Assembly: GCA_937892105.1 (NCBI GenBank)
Contig: CALAUZ010000032.1
Coordinates: forward strand, 1-23,965
Source of the DNA: an uncultured Fretibacterium sp.
Lineage (GTDB): Bacteria; Synergistota; Synergistia; Synergistales; Aminobacteriaceae
Reading direction: 5' to 3'
Length of the DNA: 23,965 nucleotides
A program made the translations under genes and the position numbers. The notes below the pieces were generated by a model. It was given only the letters and a program-made list of their open reading frames with translations. It was not told the DNA's origin and searched no databases. The stretch's first letter is position 1, and the number at the start of each line of letters is the position of its first letter. This document shows, piece by piece, positions 19,319 to 23,965 of the stretch.

Positions 19319-19792
19319 ATGAGTGAATTTACGTCCGGAGTGTGGAAGCTGGATAAGAAGACCGGAGAAGTATATTCCGGTGGGGCGCGTATCTGTCAAG
19401 TGTACGGAGCGACGGAGTACAACATGGAGAACAATGTAACGGAGTGTTTTGCAAACGCGAAGCTAATAATGAATGCGCCGAAGCTGTACCTGATACTGAA
19501 GCCATTGTTCATGACCAAATCCGAATTGAGATTTTCAGAGGTTATGGGCGTGATGATGGAAATTCGGAAAGTAGTTGATGCTATAGACGCGAAAGAAATA
19601 CAGGATGACCGTACTAAAAGTATGATGAACGCACTGAAGGTGTGTGAACATTGCGTTAAAACCCCAAAACTACGGGAGATAGAGTTCATGGGGCTATACT
19701 GTCAGCAGTATTGTTGTGAAGAATGCATGTGTACAACATTTCCATGTGAGATGGAAGCAGAGGCTAGAGAACAATGGAACGAAGAAAACTAA
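19319..19792 (+). CDS. FTSGVW family protein with Cys-rich tail, 157 aa
   Basis: ATG 19319 after AAGGAG. Residues 1-90 (MSEFTSGVWKLDKKTGEVYS, VYGATEYNMENNVTECFANAKLIMNAP) match the gene at 20535 closely. The C-terminal third is Cys-rich: CEHC, YCQQYCCEECMCTTFPC, likely metal-binding. It overlaps the next Lar-like gene by 19 nt. Fifth-longest paralog of the FTxGxW family; function unknown. Confidence 0.75.
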   Translation: MSEFTSGVWKLDKKTGEVYSGGARICQVYGATEYNMENNVTECFANAKLIMNAPKLYLILKPLFMTKSELRFSEVMGVMMEIRKVVDAIDAKEIQDDRTKSMMNALKVCEHCVKTPKLREIEFMGLYCQQYCCEECMCTTFPCEMEAEAREQWNEEN

Positions 19793-19956
19793 AACCATGT
19801 CCATTCTGCGGCGGAGAAGCTAAGTTTTACACAGTAGACAAGTATGACCGTGTAGTTTGGAAAGTCATGTGCGGAGCTAGAGTTGATTGCTGTCTTCTGC
19901 TTAACGATTTTGATACACGAGAGGAAGCTATCAATGCGTGGAACGAAAGAGCTTAA
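19774..19956 (+). CDS. Lar-like zinc finger protein, 60 aa
   Basis: ATG 19774. It reads LKPCPFCGGEAKF at the start, then KVMCGARVDCCLL and EEAINAWNER at the end: the CPFCGG and AWNxR features of the Lar family (restriction alleviation). All four putative zinc Cys are present. Whether it acts against a host restriction system here is unknown. It overlaps the next gene by 23 nt. Confidence 0.8.
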   Translation: MERRKLKPCPFCGGEAKFYTVDKYDRVVWKVMCGARVDCCLLLNDFDTREEAINAWNERA

Positions 19957-20149
19957 AGCATGTCCATTCTGCGGGAGTAAGAATGTCCAGTGTGGAGAAT
20001 TAAGCGAGTTCATGAAAGGTAGATACTTTATCCATTGTAACAAATGTCAAACTTCAGGGCCATTAAGTAAACAGTGTACGAGCGACGAAGACGGTCTGAA
20101 AGATGCGTTAAAGAAATGGAACAGGAGAGCGAACGATGACAGAGCTTAA
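19934..20149 (+). CDS. Lar-like zinc finger protein, 71 aa
   Basis: ATG 19934 lies inside the end of the preceding gene. The sequence is MRGTKELKACPFCGSKNVQC, then FIHCNKCQTSGP and ALKKWNRRA, again the Lar pattern with two Cys pairs. Second of four in this cluster. It overlaps the next gene by 14 nt. Confidence 0.78.
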   Translation: MRGTKELKACPFCGSKNVQCGELSEFMKGRYFIHCNKCQTSGPLSKQCTSDEDGLKDALKKWNRRANDDRA

Positions 20150-20330
20150 ACTATGTCCATTTTGCGGAAGTGAAGCAAAACTATTAACGATGTCTTTTGA
20201 TGGCGAAAAAGTATATGGGGTGTTCTGCACTCAAGATTTAGACGCAGAGTATCAGCACAGGCACTTCATAGACAACTACGCAACCAGAAAGGAAGTCAAG
20301 AATGAAGAACTCTACATGCTTCTTCCGTAA
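20136..20330 (+). CDS. Lar-like zinc finger protein with altered C-terminus
   Basis: ATG 20136. It begins MTELKLCPFCGSEAKLLTMS. The second zinc pair seems incomplete: only one further Cys (FCTQ) is seen. After YATRKEV the usual AWNRR end is replaced by KNEELYMLLP, so the tail may be altered by an indel or by overlap with the next gene (29 nt). Confidence 0.65.
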   Translation: MTELKLCPFCGSEAKLLTMSFDGEKVYGVFCTQDLDAEYQHRHFIDNYATRKEVKNEELYMLLP

Positions 20331-20538
20331 CTCCGACTGCGAATATTTCCCTTGCCATAAAGTAGACAATACAGAGGACTTCAACTGTTTGTTCTGTTTC
20401 TGTCCGCTTTACTTTCTGGCCAAGTGTCCAGGCAGGCCGGAGTATCTGCCTAATGGCATAAAGGATTGCTCTAATTGTCTTTTACCGCACAAGAACTACC
20501 AGAAGATTATAGATACGCTAAAGGAGGAGATGTCATGA
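20302..20538 (+). CDS. Cysteine-rich small domain protein (PF04071-like)
   Basis: ATG 20302 after AAGGAAG. The 78-residue product has CFFRNSDCEYFPCHKVDN, FNCLFCFCPLYFLAKCPG and IKDCSNCLLPHKNY, the arrangement of the Cys-rich small domain family, thought to bind metal. Typical length and all Cys present. It is usually a bacterial chromosomal protein; in a phage operon beside Lar-like genes it may serve as another metal-binding accessory factor. It overlaps the next gene by ATGA. Confidence 0.8.
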   Translation: MKNSTCFFRNSDCEYFPCHKVDNTEDFNCLFCFCPLYFLAKCPGRPEYLPNGIKDCSNCLLPHKNYQKIIDTLKEEMS

Positions 20539-20819
20539 CAAAGTTTACGTCAGGGCAATGGATATTCAACTCACTAGACGGCAATATCAGAGCTAATGGG
20601 CAGCCAATAGCAAAGGTATACGGGGCTACTAAGTATAACGTAGAAGATAACGCAGCAGAATGCTTCGCTAATGCTCGCCTAATACAGAAAGCCCCAGTGC
20701 TGTACAACATTCTGAAGCCGTTATTCGCCCCAAAGACAGAGCACAGTTTTTCGTAGCTTGTGGCCGCTATGCGTGAAGTTCAGAAGATTATAGCGGCTAT
20801 AGATGCGGAGGAAAACTAA
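20535..20819 (+). pseudogene. FTSGQW family protein, interrupted by TAG
   Basis: ATG 20535 overlaps the previous stop. The product begins MTKFTSGQWIFNSLDGNIRA and matches the gene at 19319 (VYGATKYNVEDNAAECFANARL). Codon 74 is TAG (20754-20756); the frame continues LVAAMREVQKIIAAIDAEEN to TAA 20817-20819, aligning with VMGVMMEIRKVVDAIDAKEI of the paralog. That TAA overlaps the next start (TAATG), the junction typical of this operon, so the full frame is ancestral. The paralog has Glu at the TAG position; Gln or Glu there mutates to TAG by one base. Confidence 0.72.
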
Positions 20820-21001
20820 TGCTGAAACAAGTATGGATAGCCGAGTGTGATTTGTGCGGCAAGGTAGAACCTGCCCAGCGTAAGAATGGCAGATACAACG
20901 AGATTGACTATGTATTACCTATAGATTGGAGTCAAGGGGTCAATAAGAATTTCTGCATCTGCCCTGAATGTTTATCTCGCAGGAGGCCGAACAATGACTG
21001 A
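20819..21001 (+). CDS. Zinc-binding small protein, 60 aa
   Basis: ATG 20819 overlaps the preceding TAA. The product has WIAECDLCGKVEPAQRK and NFCICPECLSRRRP: two CxxC pairs as in a zinc ribbon. No exact family named. It overlaps the next Lar-like gene by ATGA. Confidence 0.62.
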   Translation: MLKQVWIAECDLCGKVEPAQRKNGRYNEIDYVLPIDWSQGVNKNFCICPECLSRRRPNND

Positions 21002-21185
21002 ACTTAAGCCTTGTCCGTTTTGTGGAAGCGACAAGGTCTACATACACAGTGACCATAGGGGCATCTTGTATATACAGTGCTCGGCCTGCCGTGCTAACAC
21101 GTATGTATATCTGCCTGATGAAGATAAAGCCCTATTGCTCCAGAAATGGAATCACAGGGCATACAAGGAGGACAGCGATGATTAA
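20994..21185 (+). CDS. Lar-like zinc finger protein, 63 aa
   Basis: ATG 20994. Clear Lar pattern: LKPCPFCGSDKVYIHSD, YIQCSACRANTYVY, LLQKWNHRA. Both Cys pairs and the W-N-x-R end are intact. Fourth in the cluster; a fifth copy is the C-terminal part of the protein at 8212. It overlaps the next gene by 8 nt. Confidence 0.8.
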   Translation: MTELKPCPFCGSDKVYIHSDHRGILYIQCSACRANTYVYLPDEDKALLLQKWNHRAYKEDSDD

Positions 21186-21339
21186 GTTTTTACGCAAACT
21201 GTGCAACCGTCTTACAGGCAGGGAAGTAGTACATTTCATACCGTGTCTGCCTGTAGGAATGGAACTCTCGGACGGCGACAGAGCAACTCTGTACGGCTGG
21301 CCGGACAAGACCATTGAGGACGTGACACAGCATGAGTAG
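21178..21339 (+). CDS. Small LPVG-motif protein, 53 aa
   Basis: ATG 21178 after AAGGAGG. The product begins MIKFLRKLCNRLTGREVVHF and continues IPCLPVGMELSDGDRATLYGW. It is paralogous to the 45-aa protein at 15088, and like it sits directly before an XRE/GIHHxF gene. The TAG stop overlaps the next start by 8 nt. Confidence 0.6.
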   Translation: MIKFLRKLCNRLTGREVVHFIPCLPVGMELSDGDRATLYGWPDKTIEDVTQHE

Positions 21340-21820
21340 CAACGCAGATAAGCTCAAGGCACTTCGTTACACGCTAGGACTTACTCAGTCTCAAATGGCT
21401 GAAAAGATAGGCGTATCAGAGGCTTCTATAGAACGTTGTGAAAATGGTCTTACACCGATCGGCAAAGTGAAGACCCCAGCACAGTACAAAATTAAGGCAT
21501 TCCTCGAAGTTCAGGACATTAGTCCGGCAGTCATTGCCGAAAGCAAAAAGGTTCTGGAACTAGAGGAACGGCAGAAAGCCATTCGGCGGCACTTCACCGA
21601 AGGCAAATGCTACAAGATTTACGGCTCTGGCTATTCAGGATTTCATGGCGATGGCAAGGCATCTGCTTCCAGCGGCGCATCTTGGGAACGCGACTGCATC
21701 TTCATGTTCCTGCGCAAAGAGGGTATTCACCACGTGTTCCGTGAAGTCAGAGGCGGATGGACAAGAACATACACCGACGCTCAATTAGTCGGTAAAAATA
21801 TACAGGAGGTAGAACCATGA
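21332..21820 (+). CDS. XRE-type HTH protein with GIHHxF C-terminal domain
   Basis: ATG 21332. Residues 6-65 form a typical XRE HTH (LKALRYTLGLTQSQMAEKIG, VSEASIERCENGLTPIG). After a helical linker (VIAESKKVLELEERQKAI), the C-terminal domain has GKCYKIYGSGYS, GIHHVFREVRGGWTRTYTD and QLVGKNIQEVEP, matching the gene at 15222. A likely transcription regulator with a conserved unknown domain. Codon use is richer in CGC/CGG than in the genes to its left. AGGAGG in its last codons is the site of the next gene. Confidence 0.78.
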   Translation: MSSNADKLKALRYTLGLTQSQMAEKIGVSEASIERCENGLTPIGKVKTPAQYKIKAFLEVQDISPAVIAESKKVLELEERQKAIRRHFTEGKCYKIYGSGYSGFHGDGKASASSGASWERDCIFMFLRKEGIHHVFREVRGGWTRTYTDAQLVGKNIQEVEP

Positions 21821-21942
21821 GTAAGGTATGGCATGAACTCAGACGCTTTCTAAAGCGAAGCTACACAAATCAGAGGACAGCGCGGAAGTTTGAACTGCGC
21901 AGAAGAATTGAGCAGGTTTTGCTCACAGGACAGACAAATTGA
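21817..21942 (+). CDS. Small basic protein, 41 aa
   Basis: ATG 21817 overlaps the preceding stop (ATGA) and follows AGGAGG. The product (MSKVWHELRRFLKRSYTNQR onwards) is very basic and helical. No family recognised; could bind nucleic acid. 12 nt separate it from the next gene. Confidence 0.55.
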   Translation: MSKVWHELRRFLKRSYTNQRTARKFELRRRIEQVLLTGQTN

Positions 21943-21954
21943 GGTGATATAGCA

Positions 21955-22179
21955 ATGACAGCAAGAATGTTCAGCCACGAAGAACGTCTCGAAATGACAC
22001 GGCGCAAGATGGCATTCCGTGAAATGATAAAACATGCTCATGAAGTACCAGCAGCTCCCGGTGCAGAGGAACATCCTGAACCTGTTTTCGATGAGCATCA
22101 CTGTCCTATGTGCGGCGGAGAGCTGACACGCTGGGAAGGCTGCTACCGTTGCAAGAAGTGCGGATGGAGTAAGTGCTGA
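21955..22179 (+). CDS. Zinc-ribbon protein, 74 aa
   Basis: ATG 21955 after GAGGTGA. The N-terminal half is helical and basic (SHEERLEMTRRKMAFREMIK). The C-terminus, HHCPMCGGELTRWEGCYRCK then KCGWSKC, is a zinc ribbon of the CPxCGG/GCxxCxxCGWSxC type, like the end of the 16306 protein. Just before the VapE gene. Role unknown. Confidence 0.68.
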   Translation: MTARMFSHEERLEMTRRKMAFREMIKHAHEVPAAPGAEEHPEPVFDEHHCPMCGGELTRWEGCYRCKKCGWSKC

Positions 22180-22218
22180 TGATGAATACATTGAAGCAGG
22201 AAAGGAGGGTTAATTGAT

Positions 22219-23965
22219 ATGCAGTATGACCGAAGAATAATCACAACCGTAGGCAATAATCGCCGTAGTGCTAACTGGCAGCCTCAGACACTCATGCTTT
22301 CAGAATTCTACGAGAAGCTCCGCATTCCTGCACGTTCAACTGAAACAATGGCTGAGTATCTCGCTCTGAAGAAGAGTGAACAGGATGACCGCAAGGACAT
22401 CGGCGGCTTCGTGGCAGGCTCCTTATCGGGGCCTCGCCGCAAGGCCGGAGCTGTGACAGGGCGCGACCTTATCACGTTAGACTTTGACAACATACAGCCG
22501 GGAGGAACAGAAGAAATCCTGCGGCGTGTTGAAGGACTTGGTTGCGGGTATTGCATATATTCCACACGCAAACACTCTCCAGCATCTCCGCGTCTGAGAA
22601 TCTTGCTGCCGTATGACAGAACAGCTAGTGCTGATGAGTATGAGCCTACAGCACGGTATATGGCAGCGTTAATCGGCATGGAGTTTGCAGACCCTACTAC
22701 GTTTGAAGCATCACGCCTCATGTACTGGCCAAGTGTTTGCTCTGACGCAGAATACGTTTTTGCATTTGCCGACAAGCCAATGCTTTCAGTTGACGGTCTG
22801 CTTGATGCGATAGACGTGCAATACGGTGATTGGCATGATGTTACGAAATGGCCGCAAGTACCCGGCTCAGAAAATCAGTATAGGAAGCTGGCTACAAAGC
22901 AGAGCGACCCGCTAACGAAGAACGGCATCATCGGAGCTTTCTGCCGCACCTATGACATCTACGGAGCTATAGATACATTCCTTGCTGACGTTTACACACC
23001 TGTAGAAACAATGCCCGGACGCTTTACTTATCTCGGCGGCAGTACGACAGGCGGTGCAGTTGTTTATGACAATGGGCTGTTCCTGTATTCACACCACGCT
23101 ACTGACCCATGCAGCGGACGGCTTGTCAATGCTTTCGACCTAGTGAGGTTGCACAAATTCGGTGAACAAGATTATGCGGTTGATGTCAAAACACCTCCCA
23201 ACAGACTCCCGTCCTATCAGGCCATGTGCGAACTTGCTGTGAATGATGCACGAGTATCGAAGCAACTTGCGAAGGAACGTGCGGAATCTGTCATTGGCGA
23301 TTTCGGAAGACTTGTTGATGATGACCATGAAGGCGACAATTTTGACTGGACTGCTGAATTGGAAATCAACAAGCAGACGCTACAAATAAAGGCAACCATC
23401 GACAACATATGGCTAATTCTTGAAAACGACCCGAATCTGCGCGGAAAGTTTGCGCTGAATGAATTTGCAGGGCGAGGTGAAGTTCTTGGCGACCTGCCGT
23501 GGAATCCGTCAAAGAAACGCCGTGCGTGGTCGGATAACGACAATCAAGGCTTGTACTGGTATTTCGAGAAAACCTACCGTATCACCGGCAACAGCAAGAT
23601 TGACGCTGCTTTATCCCTTCACAGTGAACGGCATAAGTTCAATGATGTAACGAAATTTCTTGCGTCCCTGTCATGGGATGGACGTGCTAGGCTCGATACT
23701 CTGCTTATTGATTATCTAGGAGCAGAGGACACACCTTACGTTCGGGCAGTTACACGCAAGGCATTTGCAGCAGCAGTCGCTAGGGCAATAGAACCCGGAT
23801 GCAAGTATGACACTATGCTGATTCTCTCAGGTCCGCAGGGTATCGGAAAATCCACGCTCTTAGACAAAATGAGCAAAGGCTGGTTCAACGACGGTATCCG
23901 TACCTTCGAGGGCAAAGAGGCTAGCGAACTCCTGCAAGGCGTGTGGCTGGTTGAGATTAGCGAGC
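22219..23965 (+). CDS. VapE-type primase/helicase, partial
   Basis: ATG 22219 follows AAAGGAGGG by 9 nt. The frame is open for 582 codons to the window edge, so the C-terminus is missing. The N-terminal 190 residues (VTGRDLITLDFDNIQPGG, YSTRKHSPASPRLRILLPYD, FEASRLMYWPSV) fit a primase-polymerase-type domain with its D-x-D and a phage-type SRLMYWPS motif. A central part (VYDNGLFLYSHHATDPCSG, NAFDLVRLHKFG) is typical of phage primase proteins. From about 430 onwards it is VapE-like: LASLSWDGRARLDTLLIDYL, then Walker A GPQGIGKST with Lys 544, and WLVEISE at the edge. It should prime and unwind phage DNA. Codon use differs from the accessory block. Confidence 0.9.
   Translation, partial: MQYDRRIITTVGNNRRSANWQPQTLMLSEFYEKLRIPARSTETMAEYLALKKSEQDDRKDIGGFVAGSLSGPRRKAGAVTGRDLITLDFDNIQPGGTEEILRRVEGLGCGYCIYSTRKHSPASPRLRILLPYDRTASADEYEPTARYMAALIGMEFADPTTFEASRLMYWPSVCSDAEYVFAFADKPMLSVDGLLDAIDVQYGDWHDVTKWPQVPGSENQYRKLATKQSDPLTKNGIIGAFCRTYDIYGAIDTFLADVYTPVETMPGRFTYLGGSTTGGAVVYDNGLFLYSHHATDPCSGRLVNAFDLVRLHKFGEQDYAVDVKTPPNRLPSYQAMCELAVNDARVSKQLAKERAESVIGDFGRLVDDDHEGDNFDWTAELEINKQTLQIKATIDNIWLILENDPNLRGKFALNEFAGRGEVLGDLPWNPSKKRRAWSDNDNQGLYWYFEKTYRITGNSKIDAALSLHSERHKFNDVTKFLASLSWDGRARLDTLLIDYLGAEDTPYVRAVTRKAFAAAVARAIEPGCKYDTMLILSGPQGIGKSTLLDKMSKGWFNDGIRTFEGKEASELLQGVWLVEISE

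Noticed and set aside
7612..20819. Genome-wide reassignment of TAG to glutamine (code 15)
   Set aside because: TAG is an apparently genuine stop at 10557, 17105 and 7900, where readthrough would give implausible overlaps. Local nonsense changes or partial suppression fit better.
22182..22217. 11-codon leader peptide before VapE
   Set aside because: No ribosome site upstream, no attenuator structure seen, and too short to support.
1..23965. tRNA genes, CRISPR arrays, insertion sequences or att sites
   Set aside because: No cloverleaf, regular spacer-repeat pattern, transposase or flanking direct repeats were seen by reading; an automated scan would be needed to exclude them fully.

Overview
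The window is an early/accessory region of a tailed-phage or prophage genome, very probably from a low-to-mid-GC Bacillota-type host. The reasons are strong AAGGAGG Shine-Dalgarno sites, tightly overlapping small genes (ATGA, TAATG and GTGA junctions), BRO/antirepressor genes, and DUF2800, VapE and DUF3310 families. No integrase, structural gene, tRNA or CRISPR array is present. The host genus cannot be told from the sequence.

Layout. (1) 1-1855, minus strand: a short operon reading leftwards, with a SleB-type cell-wall hydrolase, a Pro/Ala-rich phage protein and a DUF2800 nuclease-like protein that runs off the left edge. (2) 1856-2215: a 360-nt purine-rich gap without a convincing gene, possibly a structured RNA. 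(3) 2216-14478, plus strand: an accessory array of seven BRO/antirepressor genes plus one BRO remnant. It also holds an ATP-dependent DNA ligase, an HNH endonuclease, a RecB/Cas4-like nuclease, a RecA-like ATPase broken by an amber codon, and many small proteins. A ribbon-helix-helix regulator on the minus strand faces a divergent promoter at about 9.7 kb. (4) 14479-22179: a dense operon of about 30 small genes, with XRE-type regulators, one-helix membrane proteins, DUF3310, ThyX, dCMP deaminase, several Lar-like zinc fingers, and a paralogous family marked by FTxGxW and ANARLIxxAPE. (5) 22219-23965: the N-terminal 582 codons of a VapE-type primase/helicase running off the right edge.

The most striking content is a set of six type II hammerhead ribozymes (A-F; 2216, 3950, 5046, 5526, 7911 and 14239). 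All share the permuted order stem II - GAAA - stem III - GUC - stem I - CUGANGA - stem II, and their stems are supported by compensatory changes. Five of the six begin 7-23 nt after a stop codon. All lie 58-203 nt upstream of the next start, so they look like processing elements that cut the long plus-strand transcript into gene units. In four copies the catalytic CUGANGA can pair with a downstream UCNUCAG (one copy with a bulge), and this pairing co-varies with core position 7. That suggests a competing, possibly product-locking, hairpin not explained by the ribozyme fold.

Other notable points: the BRO proteins are mosaics of three N-terminal and two C-terminal modules in nearly every combination; two 23-aa hydrophobic peptides each sit directly before a ribozyme; three genes are interrupted by in-frame amber codons and one by a 5-nt tandem duplication. 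TAG is also used as an apparently genuine stop, so decay or leaky suppression is likelier than full reassignment. Codon use in 2.3-21 kb (many ATA, AGA/AGG) differs from the VapE end (more ATC, CGC/CGT), consistent with a separately acquired accessory block.
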